64,000 bases of DNA from Orcinus orca (Eukaryota; Chordata; Mammalia; Artiodactyla; Delphinidae). The stretch is taken from NCBI RefSeq assembly GCF_937001465.1, contig NC_064580.1, forward strand, positions 96,151,432 to 96,215,431, read 5' to 3'. Positions 11,501 through 22,789 of the stretch are shown one piece after another. The notes beneath the pieces were generated by a model. The model ran no database searches, was not told the DNA's origin, and saw only the letters and a program-made list of their open reading frames with translations. The position numbers and the translations under genes were made by a program. Each line of letters starts with the position of its first letter. Positions within the stretch are counted from its first letter, which is position 1.

Positions 11501-11880
11501 TCACTTTGCTCTTTTAATCATGTGAATGTACAACCTCTTTTTTAAAAAGTTAAATTTGTGTAAGCTGTAGAGCTGAAACAGAGCCTTACATTTGCTGTTC
11601 AGATTGAGGAAGTGCAATAATTTATTATAGCCAACACTGGAGAAAATTCATCTTTTCGAATGAATACCTTTATTTTTAAATAAAATTTAACTCTCAACCA
11701 CTGCGCCACCATGGAAGTCCCACAGGACATATTTTTGAAGTACCTTAACTCTTTTTGCAAACAATAGTTTTTAGTTAGAATACTTGGAGATGCTGAAAGC
11801 TGGCAGCGTTTTCCAGTCATCTAAAGGTAGCTCGACACGCCCCTATCCCCATAACTTCCCCGCCCAAAAGAAAGCTGTCT
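11501..11880. other. Segment between two SINEs, with a SINE head fragment
   Basis: About 380 bp with no clear origin. At 11692-11720 a 29-bp piece, ctctcaaccactgcgccacc onward to ggaagtccc, is the head of a CHR SINE preceded by an A/T-rich stretch, as if most of the body were missing. Confidence 0.55.
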
Positions 11881-12181
11881 TTTTTAAATTTTTAAAATTT
11901 ATTTTATTTATTTATTTTGGCTGTGCTGGGTCTTCGTTGCTGCGTGCGGTCTTTCTCTAGTTGTGGCGAGCGGGGGCTACTCTTCGTTGCGGTGCGCGGG
12001 CTTCTCATTGTGGTGGCTTCTCTTGCTGTGGAGCACGGGCTCTAGGTGTGCTGGCTTCAGTAGTTGTGGCTCATGGGCCTAGTTGCTTCACGGCATGTGG
12101 GATCTTCCTGGACCAGGGCTTGAACCTGCGTCCCCTGCACAGGCAGACAGATTCTCAACCACTGTGCCACCAGGGAAGCCC
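11881..12181 (-). mobile_element. CHR-type SINE, long form (right member of a pair)
   Basis: A/T tail at the left, head at the right. The right flank cagtgaacgtg (12182-12192) matches the left flank of the other SINE, so the two SINEs and the segment between them lie within one duplication pair. Confidence 0.92.
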
Positions 12182-12192
12182 CAGTGAACGTG

Positions 12193-12934
12193 TTTTACAG
12201 ACACTCCCAGTGGGGTCTGGGACAGCACCCCGTATTCAAAATACATTCTTTTTGTGGAAAATGTGTGTATACTCACCATAAATGGAATAAAGAAAGTCTG
12301 TAAGTAGCCCCAGCTCAGTTCAAGTCATATCTGCTACCAAATTAGTTTTGAAAAAAAACCAAACAAACCAAAAACAGACTTTTGGTTTTTAGAGCTTTTT
12401 GGATTTGGCGATTGCAGTTAAAGAATTGTGGACCTGCAATTGTCATTGGTTTTGCACTTTTAATCAAATTGATCCACAGGGGAAAGGCATGTTCTCGATG
12501 GATATTTTCTTGGCGGGGTTCTCTGATGAAGTATTGTGTGGGTAATGGACTCCTGGCCGTGTTCCTTTCAAGACCCTTTTTCTTTTCCATTCTTTCTCTT
12601 CTTCGTGGCAGGGATTCAAGCAGGTGTCTCTACTTATAGTGATTTTCCTTATAGTACCCTTTCCTCTTAAGTGTAGATTCTGAGAGAACTGAAGGACAGA
12701 ATATAAAGAATATACTCGTGACAAAGCCAAACTAGCCCATAATGCAGATAATGTCTGCTCATAAATGCTCACCACAGGAGAGGGACACATATCAATGATT
12801 TTGTATATCCTCACCATTAAGTCACTGTAGGTAAGGTAACTCCATAAACATGAGTTTCATTCTTTTGTCAATCCTTCTCCTGCTGAATGTCTTTTTTTTT
12901 TTTTTCCTGAATGTCTTTGATCAAACCTTCAGCA
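12193..12934. other. Mostly unassigned; possible old repeat at the left
   Basis: 12340-12440 ('gacttttggtttttagagc', 'gaattgtggacctgcaat') has the feel of an old dispersed repeat, but I cannot name it. A T15 run lies at about 12890-12905. No exon is supported. Confidence 0.45.
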
Positions 12935-13110
12935 CATCTGGCTGCCTGGAGTGTTTGAATCTCCTGGGGCATTTGTTAAAATGCGCAGATTCCCGGAACC
13001 CCAAACTTCTGGAATCAGCATTCCCAATGGGGGGAGCCCAGGAATTTGCACATTTTATAAGTGCTCTGCAGGGCTTTCCTTGTCCCTCTTGAGAACCAGT
13101 GCTTTGGTGC
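12935..13110 (+). mobile_element. MER5-like hAT DNA-transposon relic
   Basis: 'gaatctcctggggcatttgt' followed by 'ttgagaaccagtgc' is typical of MER5A-type non-autonomous elements. Confidence 0.65.
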
Positions 13111-13280
13111 AGTCAGACTGCCACGGCTGTAGGTTTTTGAAGGCCGTAACCCAGGCCTAGTTCAAACCAAGTAGCATGGAACTGATGGTCTCTTAGAAGG
13201 ACCAGGTTCTTTTTGTTTGGTTTGAGCAGGGAGGGTAGAAGAGGACCCACTTAGTCATGCTTCAAAACAAACCAATCAAA

Positions 13281-13784
13281 TGTGAAGGAGGAAAATAATA
13301 ATAATAGAAGAAAAACAACGGAAGTTTAAAAACATGTATACCTCCTGTATACATCAGGGAGACTCAGGAAAACTGACTAACTCCCTGAAATGGCCCAATC
13401 CACCACCTTAAATACCATCTTCAGCCAAAGTTAAAAGAAAGATGTTGAGTGTTGGTTGGTGGGTAGGGGTGGAGGAGACCAGTTCCTGGAGGTGACCAGG
13501 AAAAGCACAGTGAACAAGGGTAAGGTGGTTAGGCAGATTTAGGTCCTTGCCTTCTCCATTGTTGAGAGTTTCTAGAGATTTCGAGTCTTCCTTCTTTTCC
13601 TAGAGGGAGACACCTTAACAAATGGAGATTTTCCTTATAAGTGTAGATGTCTCTTACAGAAGGGTAACTTCTACACAGTTTTCAGAGCTTTTCCTATGTC
13701 TGTTGTTTCTTAAAAACAACCAGCCTAAAGTAATCCTTATGCCAAAGAAACAAACTTTGGGGTAGCAAATTCTGCTCCCCTTCA
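13281..13784 (-). mobile_element. Solo LTR-like element, copy 2
   Basis: It aligns by eye with 7229-7767 over most of its length ('gtatacctcctg', 'ggaaaagcacag', 'gcaaattctgctccccttca'), with a deletion near its left end. Same orientation, clearly diverged, so an independent or ancient copy. Clean flanking repeats are not evident. Confidence 0.6.
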
Positions 13785-13827
13785 AAATCAAAGGGAGGTT
13801 AAGGGCCTGAGGGGTGGCAATATTGAT

Positions 13828-14018
13828 AGGATTGCCAGATGAAATACAGGCTGTCCAGTTAAATTTGAATTTCAGATAAACAATGAATAATGTTTTAGTA
13901 TATGTACGTTCCATACACTATTCAGGATATACTTATACTAAGACATTGTTCATTGTTTATTTGAAATTCAAATTTAACTTGGCATCCTGTATTTTTCTTT
14001 CTAAATCTGGTAAAGCTA
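13828..14018. mobile_element. MER53-like palindromic DNA transposon
   Basis: The two halves are inverted copies: 'aaatttgaatttcagataaa' in the left arm pairs with 'tttatttgaaattcaaattt' in the right arm, around a centre near 13918. The terminal text 'gattgccagat' / 'atctggtaa' fits. The name is from memory. Confidence 0.7.
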
Positions 14019-14523
14019 GGTATTGATTAACCCACCTTCCCCCATGGGAGGCAAACCAGATGGCATTTGTGTATTTGTCCTATCTCAGAATCCATTTTTA
14101 CTTGTCCTAGGTTAAAAGCTTGTCATACTGGCTACTCGTGTCATGCTGATCTTGAAGAATTGAAAAACTGAGTCTTCTAGAGGTTAAGAGGAAGTGTTTT
14201 AGAGGCTGAAATGGCTTAAGAAAAGCTCTCCCCATCTCCTACCCCTCCACCAATTACTTCTTCCGCTCTTCATCCATCTCTTTCCCTCTCTCCCCGACCT
14301 ACCCCTTCCCCATCACACACACACAGCCAGAACAGACAGGCATACACAGATGCATGTGCAAACACAGACATGTTTGGAACACCACCTGCTTGTCTTTTAA
14401 AGACTTTTATGTTACATTTTCTGTGTAAGAGTTTGGTTATTAATTATTATTATTAAAATAACACTGTCTCACTGTGTCCAGCATTTCTCTTGATAACCAT
14501 ACTTAATTTTTTTTCCATTGCAG
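14019..14523. other. Intron just before exon A
   Basis: No repeat recognised beyond short CA-rich text near 14313-14370. It ends in the polypyrimidine tract and AG acceptor at 14522-14523. Confidence 0.55.
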
Positions 14524-14573
14524 ATCTTTCTCCTGGCCTGCCCTCCATGTCCGGGAGCTGTCGTCGTCTTCAA
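14524..14573 (+). CDS. TMEM164: TMEM164 internal coding exon A (50 nt)
   Basis: Seen: a pyrimidine-rich tract ending in cattgcag precedes position 14524, and a GTAAGG donor begins at 14574. The exon reads IFLLACPPCPGAVVVF in phase 0 and leaves AA of a split lysine codon, which exon B completes with G (AAG). Known: TMEM164 is a multi-pass membrane protein reported to be an acyltransferase that makes arachidonoyl ether phospholipids, a class linked to ferroptosis. From memory the peptide fits about residues 131-147 of human TMEM164, just after an N-P-C-H stretch holding the proposed catalytic cysteine; that stretch would lie in the preceding exon, outside this window. The peptide is hydrophobic apart from the CPPC turn, as expected of a membrane segment. 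I recall human having R and I where this sequence has the second P after CPPC and the first V, but I cannot verify it. The exon is too short to stand alone; the case rests on the exact join with exon B. Confidence 0.9.
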
Positions 14574-15615
14574 GTAAGGGGAGATTGTTTTTCTGTTGCC
14601 ATTGCTGAACTGCCTTGTCTGTTTGATAACAAAGGATGATGAACACATTGCTTGTGACCACGTTGAACCTGCAGTGCTTTGTGTCTGGGCTTCCCAAGGG
14701 ACAAAAGTCTTCAAGGGTCCAATGAAACAGGCAAATGTTGTATGTGGAGATTTGGCCTTTGTGCTTTTGTCAGGCCCTGACAGATCCTTTTTAGCGATTC
14801 TTTGTGGTGGTGTTTTATGGCCAAGACATTCCCCCGTGGAAGTTTGCCGCCCTCGTAAAGTTTCTCTTGAGTGTGCTCAAGTTTCTCGTGAGACAGCTCC
14901 CCTCCTTTAGCGAATCTTTGTACTGTGGTCCTGCTGTTCCACTGAGGATACTTTGAAGGACTTTGTTTTGTGTTTTTATGGGGTTTTTTTTGTTGTTAAA
15001 GTGCAAATTAAATTGAGGAGAGAAAAATATCACCTTATTACAAGTCCTGACTTTCTTTAAAATAGAAAAGCATCAGATCCATTAAAGTGTATTGCAGGCA
15101 AATCATGTTTGTCTGAAGGCAAGTTTGCTTAAATGAAATTCTCAAGAGTCCCAGAAGCCTCATTTTAACCACGAGTTGTGACCATCTCATTTATCAAACC
15201 TTTTATTAGAGTTGCTAATGAGAAGCTAAATCGACCCAATTAATTTTGTCTCTTTCCCCCTTCTCTGGCCCCCATTTTGGAGCTGTTTCTGAGCAGGGAA
15301 ATGGCTGCGAGCCAGAGAGAGAGGGCAAAAAGTAAAGAGCCCAGCCAATCCTTAGATAATTGAGAGTGGTGTAAATGGCTTTCTGATTTAGTTAAGTCTT
15401 TTAAGTGTTAGGTAGGGGAAAACATACCCTATTCGCTGCTTCAGATAGCTCCTTGGAATAGCCACTTAGTCTCTTGCCTAAGGTGAATAACTTTCTGCTG
15501 GTTGAGGGGTAATGGATCCTGATTTCATAAGCTCTTACTTGGACAGCTTCTAAGCGGAAGGTGTATTTAACCCTGTTTTCCCCCCTTGATTTCCCAAAAT
15601 GGGCTCAATTTTTCA
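14574..15615. other. Repeat-poor intron just after exon A
   Basis: I recognise no transposon here. 15190-15420 contains balanced-composition text with AT-rich homeodomain-like words (taattaatt type) and looks like conserved non-coding sequence, but conservation cannot be judged from one genome. Confidence 0.4.
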
Positions 15616-16025
15616 GTGGCATGTTTTAAAAGTCACATTTATTGGTTTTATTTCATTATTATGAGAGTAACAGTTCTCATTATAGAAAATGCAGAAACAT
15701 AAAGAAGAAAATAAACACCACCCCTAATCCCACCAAGAGATTATTTTGGTTATTGCCTTCCTTTTTTGGTTTTTTTAAAGTTTAACAAGCAGAGACCACA
15801 TTTAGTTTTTTTTATTGTATCTTTTCTAAATTGAATTCAATTTATGTGTGTTTGTACATATAAAATACATAAATATAACTGCTGGATTTATTTTTTTATA
15901 GTGGTCCTTTTTACCCTGTCCTTTTCCTTATTTGGTTTGTCCCTTGCCTCTACCTTTCCACATCATCCCTGTATATTACCAAACCAGTATGTATCCTTCC
16001 ATATTTTTCTCCATGCTCACAGGTA

Positions 16026-16033
16026 TACACACG

Positions 16034-16086
<53 letters not shown>
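16026..16086. repeat. (CA)n microsatellite
   Basis: About 26 CA units, nearly pure; likely polymorphic. Confidence 0.96.
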
Positions 16087-16088
<2 letters not shown>

Positions 16089-16585
16089 GTTTTGGAATGT
16101 TTTGCTGTTTTTGTTAATTGTTTTATAAAAATAGAATTCTATATATACTTTAACACATCCTACTTTTTTCATCTCATGAAAATCTATCAAAGCCTCTTGG
16201 TATGGCTCTTATTCTTTTAAAAGACTGGAAAATATTTCATGGATGCACTATTTATTTAGCTATTCCCCTACTAATGAACATTTACATTCTTTCCAGATTT
16301 CGGCCACTACAGTCGATGCTTGAATTAAACATCATTGTGCTTATGCCCTTATATACTGGTGCTTTCAATTTATACACACAGACACAAATGTTTATATATA
16401 AATAAATATTTGTTTCCATATTGCTTTACAAAAACAGGCTGTTATAATTCACTTTTCCCTTTTATATGTAACATATGAGATTATTGTTTGTTTCACGTCC
16501 CTACTAGCATAAGGTTTTATGGTTCTTTTATAATTCTGACAACTTAATGGATGTATTTCCTTGGCTACTAATGCATTTTGGTTTT

Positions 16586-16607
16586 GTCTCTCTCTCTCTC
16601 TCTCTCT
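16586..16607. repeat. (TC)n microsatellite
   Basis: A run of about 11 TC units within old L1. Confidence 0.9.
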
Positions 16608-16900
16608 TTTGGTCCAATTGGATTTTCTCTTTGAATTATCTGTTCATATTATCTGCCCATTTCCTAGGGGTTATTTATATTTTTCTTAACCTGTAAGCCC
16701 TCTTTGTATATTTTGGATATTGGCCCTTGGTCTACCATCTTTATTATAGATATCTTCCCCAAATCTGTATGTATTGACTTCACTGATGGTATATTTTTCC
16801 ACATAATCTTTTTCATATCCAAATATGATTATTTTCTTAGAGCTTCTGGGTTCCCAGTCTTTGTTAAGACTGTTTTCTCAAAGATGGATAACCAGTGACA

Positions 16901-18780
16901 GTAGCGTAATATGTTAAGTAATCCTTACTCTCCCCTGTGAACTGAACTGCTATCTTTGTGTCATCAAACTTTTTATATACGAGGATCCATTTATGGACTC
17001 TCTGTTCTGTTTCATCTGTGTGTCTATTTGTGTACCTAAATCATGTTGATTGGATTACATTAGATTCAATAATATTTTTCTTGGCTATTCTTCGGTATTT
17101 TTTCTTTTCTGCACATTTTAATATCACTTATTCAGCCCTCCCAACCCCACCCTATTGGGATTCTAATTAGAATTGCATTAAATTTATATTTCAGTTTTGT
17201 AAGAATTGATTTTTTAAAACCTATAGCTCTTTTTGTCTAAGAAATGGCATTTCTTTCCATCTGCTCAGATCTTGTTTTATGCCTTTCTTGATACATTTAT
17301 TCTTAAAGATTTAGGGACTTTTTTGTTTGTTATGAGTGGAATACTATCCTCCTTTCCGTTCCTAAGTGCCTCTTGCTAGAATAGAAAAAGTTTATTAATT
17401 TTAAAAATAGTTTTTATATCTAGCTATCTTACCTAATTGTTTTGTTAGTTCTGGTAACTTTCATTTTAGTTTTATCTTTTCTTTCCAATGGTTATATCAT
17501 TTATTTCATTTTCTTCTGTTTTTGCTAGAAACTCAAAGACAGCGTTAAATAAAAATGATGCTGGTGGGCCACTCTGTCTATAACTAATTTCAAATAGAAA
17601 TGGTGTTCCTCCATATTTGCTGTTGGTATTTGTCAAATAGTCTATTATATTTAAATAGTCTCCACATTTACTTGGAGATATTTTAAACGGAAATGGTTCT
17701 GTATTTTACCAAATGCTTTTGATAAACTAGGGTTTATTTGGGTGGCTTGTTATACTATCCCATCGATGTCTCTGCTGAGTTTGCCACCAATTTCAGACTC
17801 TTGTATTTGTAACAGCCAGCAGGCCAGATTTCTCTTCACCATTCTTCCCAGACTGTTCCTTTACTCACACTTTTTTCATAGCTAGTCCGAACCATTTTTT
17901 CCTTCCAAATGAACTTAAAATGTTTTTGTCAGACTCTTCCTCCAAATACTGTTATTTTGATTGGAATTACTTTAAACCTAAAATTTCATTAATGTCATTA
18001 CCATAGTGAGTCTCTCTATCCGGGAAAAGACATATGGTAGATTTCTTAATTTATTCTAGGGTGTGTGTGTGGATGGTGTATCCCGCAGATTTCTCATCAA
18101 CGTCATTCCTGGACAGTTTGTAGTTTATGGTATCATTTATTTATTATATTTTCAAACTAATTATTACTGGTACATAGGAAAGATTTTGATTTTTTTATAT
18201 GTTTATTTTATATTTGGCCACCATGCTTAACTCTTTTAGTAGTTTTTCAGTTGCTTCACTTGGATTATTTTGGAAATTAATAGTATCAACTTCCATATGA
18301 TAACTTTATCTCCCTTCAAAGAGCAACTTTTTTCAAGTCTGATTGTATTAACTAGAACTTCCAGGACGATGTTAAATAATAGTAGTACTGGCCGGAATTC
18401 TTGCCTTGTTTCTGATTTTAGTGGAAATGTTCCTAGTGTTTTCTCTGTTGACTCTCATGTTGTTTGTTGGTTAAGATTAAACATCCTTTATAATGTTAAA
18501 GAATTTATTCTTAAGTTATCAACCCCCCCTTTTAAAATCAGGAATGTTTGCTGAATTTAGCTAACGCTTTTTGAGAATCTATTGAGAGGTTCATTTGGGT
18601 TTTCTCCTTTGACCTCCCCATTTGGTGCGTTGCATTAATAGATTTCCTAATAACAACCTTTGTTGGATTTCTAAGGTCAGCTTTCCTTTTCCTCTGCATA
18701 CTTGGGAGAGGTTCAGATTTGACCACCATACTATGAATTTGGTAGATTCTGCTCTTTGCCATCTCCAATGTGAAATTTAA
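16901..18780 (-). mobile_element. Ancient L1 ORF2 region, antisense, rearranged
   Basis: 'gaattgcattaaatttat', 'ttaaataaaaatgatgctgg' and, again at 18360, 'ccaggacgatgttaaataat' are L1 ORF2 text in reverse. The two similar blocks suggest two overlapping or duplicated L1 pieces. Confidence 0.65.
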
Positions 18781-19857
18781 TTCTGCTGCAACAATATTTC
18801 TTTGTAATTCTTCCTTGGTTTGCTGAGCTTTCTCTTCACTCCAGTTTGGTGTCTTTCCTTCTCAATATGTTTTGATTCCAGTGGCTTTCTATACCTGTTT
18901 CACAGAGTCCATGTTTTCTTGTGTTCTCTTGAGGATGCCATCTTCTAAAATATTTCTTCTGGTTCAGACACTAAATGTAGACTTTTGTGCTTCCTCCAAG
19001 TCTTCAGAATGATACACATTTCCCTTCTGCTGCTAGAGGTTTTCATAGGAAGCATGCTGTCTTTGGGGGTATGTTTATGCATATTAGAAGGAAGATTTAT
19101 TTATTCTTTGTTAAAGACACAGGGCATGTGGATTTCATTTGAGTATCCTCATATTCTCTTTGGTATTGGTTAGAACCCCTTCTCAGCTCCACTCCTGGTG
19201 GCCAGTTTGATGCACAGAGCTTCCAACCCATTTCCCAGTGTCTAGCAACTTCATCTGGTGGGTTCTGCTAGACGCATATAGAATCGCTTAGTCCTACTAC
19301 TAGATTCTCTGACACGCTGAACATATAAAGTATGTGAAAAACTACAGCCTCCAACATGCATTGGTCCCTGAGTTTTACTTGGGAAGTCTCCCACTCCCAG
19401 AATGCAGTGTGACAGTACCAAAGCCATCACTTCAGCCCTTTTGGTGTGTGGGAGGAGTCTCCAAATGGATATAGACCAGCTTTGGGAGTTGTTGGTTTTC
19501 CTTGCAAACAGTAGCCCTGTAGTGGAGGCATGGCTGTCCAGTTTGCTGGTTCCTAGATGAACTCTCCATTGCTAAGCCATGGGGCTGACAGTGCTGTAAG
19601 GTCTCGGTGTTTTACTATCTCGTTTCAGGTTTCTGCTGCACGAATTGGCCCCAGGTTGTTTTTTTCTCATTTCAGCCTTAGGTTTATTGTTAATGGAGAT
19701 TTCTTCCAGATAATTGTAACAAGATGGCCATTAGTCTAAGTTTTCAGTAATTTGGGGGAGTTTTCTCATTTTCTGTATCTTGATAGGTATTTTAGTGGAA
19801 AGCTGGGAGAGGCTGTGTTAGTGGTGGTTAAGCAAATGCTATTTTAAACTAGAAATC
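18781..19857. other. Unassigned, perhaps more old L1
   Basis: 18780-19170 may continue an old LINE. 19170-19857 is not assigned. No exon is supported. Confidence 0.35.
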
Positions 19858-19910
19858 CAGTGTGTGTGTATGTATGTATATACGTGTGTGTGTATAAATA
19901 TATATGTATT
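19858..19910. repeat. Mixed TG/TA simple repeat
   Basis: Alternating purine-pyrimidine text (tgtgtgtgtatgtatgta and on) directly before a SINE tail. Confidence 0.85.
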
Positions 19911-20028
19911 TTAATTTTTGGCCGCGCTGTGCAGCTTGTGGGATCTTAGTTCCCCGACCAGGGATCAAACCCACACCCTTGGCAGTGAAAGCGCAGAGTC
20001 CTAACTACTGGACTGCCGAGGAATTCCC
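19911..20028 (-). mobile_element. CHR-type SINE, short older form
   Basis: 'cttgtgggatcttagttccc' and 'ggactgccgaggaattccc' are the reverse of the CHR-1-like SINE. T-rich tail at the left, head at the right. Confidence 0.9.
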
Positions 20029-20039
20029 TATATTTTGGT

Positions 20040-20227
20040 TTAGAGCAGTGGTCGGCAACCTTTTCCTATGAAGGGCCAGATAATAAATGTTTTAGATGTT
20101 GTAGGTGATATGATCTGTGTTTTAACTACATACCTGTTGTTGTAGCATGAAAGCAGCATAGACAGTACTGTATGTATACAAATGAGTTTGGCTGTGTTCC
20201 AATAAAACTTTTCAAAAACAGGAGGAC
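20040..20227 (+). mobile_element. hAT-type DNA-transposon relic, first part
   Basis: 'agcagtggtcggcaacc', 'gaagggccagataata' and 'ctgtgttccaataaaac' identify a common non-autonomous hAT element. It is split by a short L1 and ends at about 20430. Confidence 0.75.
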
Positions 20228-20385
20228 TGGTCGAAAAAGTTCTGGAGACGGATGACAGTGATGGTTGCACAACACTGTGAAGGTATTTAATGCCACTGAA
20301 CTATACACTTAAAAATGGTTAAGATGGTAAATTTGATATTATGTGTATTTTACCACACAAATCACCCCCCTCCTGACCCAAACGT
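20228..20385 (+). mobile_element. Very short L1 3' end, sense
   Basis: 'gatggttgcacaacactgtg' and 'cacttaaaaatggttaag' are L1 3'-UTR text. It is flanked by the perfect 11-bp duplication aacaggaggac at 20217-20227 and 20386-20396, inside a hAT relic. Confidence 0.85.
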
Positions 20386-20396
20386 AACAGGAGGAC

Positions 20397-20430
20397 CATA
20401 TTTTGCTGACCCTGCGTTTAGAGCCATTCA
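20397..20430 (+). mobile_element. hAT-type relic, second part
   Basis: 'attttgctgaccctgcg' is the right end of the element begun at 20040. Confidence 0.65.
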
Positions 20431-22780
20431 ATCTAGCACACAGAAAGAGAGGAGGAGGGAAGAGGAAATTCCATGTGTACAGGGACTTTGCTCAAAGCTC
20501 AAAGGCAGTGAGGCAGATTTCTCGAGTATTTAAAAGGAATATCATAGTTGGAGTGGGGTGGGGTTCTGGAAAGCTGCAGTTCATCCTGGTGATATCATCC
20601 CATGCTCTTTAGGGATAGAGATACCCAGAGTTTATAGTCACACTTTCTGGCATAACGATCAGAGCGGGGATTTTCTCCTCCCGAGGCTTGGGGAACCTCT
20701 GCAGCTGTCACAAGTGTTCATATCAGATGCAACTGAAAAGCCAGCCAGTCCCTCCTTCTTGGCGACTGGTGATGCTTCCTGTAGATGATCTGGTGTCTTC
20801 CCAAGGCTAGAAACTCCTAGTTTCTAGTTTATCCTAGTTTATCCAGGTTCACTGGATAAAAAGGAACAGCCGCTCGTCTGAGTCAGCTGTTGCTGCACCT
20901 CCTTTCCAAGATTCTTGTGCCATTAGGATTTACTTGTCAGCTGGAGACCTGGGCCCTTCGCCTCTGGAAACAATGCTGCTCTCAGGACCCCAAGCCACAT
21001 TTCTCTCAGTGGTGTGGAAAACATTCTCCAACTTCCCAGCTCTAGCCTTGGCAGCCCTCAGCGTTTCTAAGACCTGGAAAGAGACTGAAGTCTAACCGTG
21101 GCCTCCCATCTCCCTGGGGGAAGCAGGTCTCTGGTGTGTTTAATGCTGTTCTTAGAGCAGAGTTAGCATATCCAGATCCATTTATATGGTCGTGCCCCAT
21201 CTGAAGCTGAAGTCGGAGGACATCTAAGAGCTCTCTGTTGCACCTGAAAGGCGGGCTTGGTGCTGAAGGCCCACCAGTCATGTGACCTGCAGGCATGGCC
21301 AGGGCAGCCTTGGGCAGCGCTGGGTAGCTCGGAGTTTCGTGCTCTCTGTTGGAAGGAAGAAGTCGTCATCACTTGGTAGCTAGCTTTCACTCCCCCTTCC
21401 CCGTCTCCATGGATCCCGCCACCATAGAGGGCTCTGAGTGCCAGTAGCCTCTTAGCAGCCAGGATGCCGAAAAGCAAGCTGAAAACTGGCTTTAGAAAAG
21501 GATGGAATTCTTGGTTTCACAAGGGCCTAGGAACCTCTTCGAGAAGCCAGCCTTTTGGAACGTTCCTGTCTCTGAGCTGGGGTATTTTGAAGGAATAGAT
21601 GGAGGAAAAGGGAGTGACTAGCTTTGGGTTGTGACCAGCCAACTTAGCTGTCTTGTGAGCACCCGTGGCAGAGAACTCTTCCCCTACCCCACCCCAGGTA
21701 AGAAAAGTGCATAGCCCAGAGCTGGTTTACATCCTCTGCCTCAGGAAGTGTAGGGTACGGGCACCCCCACCTCCCAACGCTGAACCCCTTAAATCTGCTT
21801 ATTTTCATGTACCCATGGAAGGGAGTGGACCTGTGATGCAAGCAGTATTATTTGGTCATGAGTGTCTGCTGACTCAATCTGGAGAGGCTTTTGAAGGAGA
21901 TGAGATGAAATTTCATCTGTGCTACAGAGAGCAGGGGTGCATTGCTGGATGGAAAGAGGTCTGGAGGCCGGGTGTGAGCCAAGGTAGGTGAGGGAAGCAT
22001 GGGGGCGCGTGAGGGCAATTACGACAGCCTGACATGTGATCTTGGCATTGCAAGACTGATGCCCTGTTGGCCTTGGGGCCACATGGTATTATGAGAGTTC
22101 AGTAGCCCCGTGACCCTCTCTTTCTCTAGATCCCATTTATTATACACTCAAATTTTTAAACAGCAGTCTTCTCCCCAGGGAGACTCATGTCTCTAGGACT
22201 GTCCTGAGTTCATGAGGTGGGCTCAGGCTGAAGCTGCTGTCTTAGTGGTTTCACCGTCTCAGCACCCCCTTTCCTAGTGCTCAACAGACCCGCTGCTCTG
22301 GAACCCCCAAAGGAGCAGCCTTTTGGCATCTTCACCTCAGAGGTAGCTGCTTTTTGGTCTAGCTTTGGACTCATGACTGAAAAGGGTGTTTGAGAGACTG
22401 TCTCTGACCTGGGCAGCTTTATTAAGACTGTTCTTGGCATGGGAGAGGAAGCCGTACATATGAATGCTGTAGATTTCAAAGGGAAAGATACTGGAAACCT
22501 AAAATCCGTAGTAAATAAACAGCAATTCAAGGACACCGATTTCCTTGCTGATACGGAAGCTGCTCTGGTGTCTGCGGTCCTCTGAGCCGCTGCCACGTTG
22601 CTGCCTGCAACTATACATATTCTCCCTTAATGCATGGAAGAGGGAAGAAGCTTTCAGACTGTTCACGGGTCTCCCCTCCCCTTCCATACACAGCAGAAGC
22701 AGCCTTTCTCCCCACGTGTACATATTCAGTTTTGTTCTCTCCTGGGAATTTTTGACTTCTACAGTCTTAGACCACAGTTT
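20431..22780. other. Repeat-poor block, no recognised feature
   Basis: About 2.3 kb without an identifiable transposon. Frames up to 128 codons exist on both strands, overlap one another, and show no domain or splice-consistent structure, so I do not call a gene. Confidence 0.5.
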
Positions 22781-22789
22781 CTTTCTTTC

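Larger units (their letters stand above)
1..14523 (+). other. TMEM164: TMEM164 upstream intron, 3' part
   Basis: Exon A opens with a splice acceptor and no coding exon was recognised upstream of it, so this stretch is inferred to be the 3' part of the preceding intron, which continues left of the window. The expected preceding peptide, around an N-P-C-H motif, was not found on the + strand. Confidence 0.75.
15616..16900 (-). mobile_element. Ancient L1 (L1ME-like) 3' region, antisense
   Basis: 'tattatgagagtaacagttc', 'cagaaacataaagaag' and the following 'catggatgcactatttat' and 'ttggatattggccct' text match old L1 in reverse. It holds a CA and a TC microsatellite. Confidence 0.7.

Noticed and set aside
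7768..13280. Provirus between the two LTR-like copies
   Set aside because: No gag, pro, pol or env text in between. The interval holds L1, SINEs and ordinary intron.
1..14523. Preceding TMEM164 exon (N-P-C-H region)
   Set aside because: Searched by eye for the expected peptide on the + strand and not found; presumably left of the window.
14596..14910. 104-codon frame just after exon A
   Set aside because: It begins after the splice donor and does not extend the exon A frame; no domain seen.
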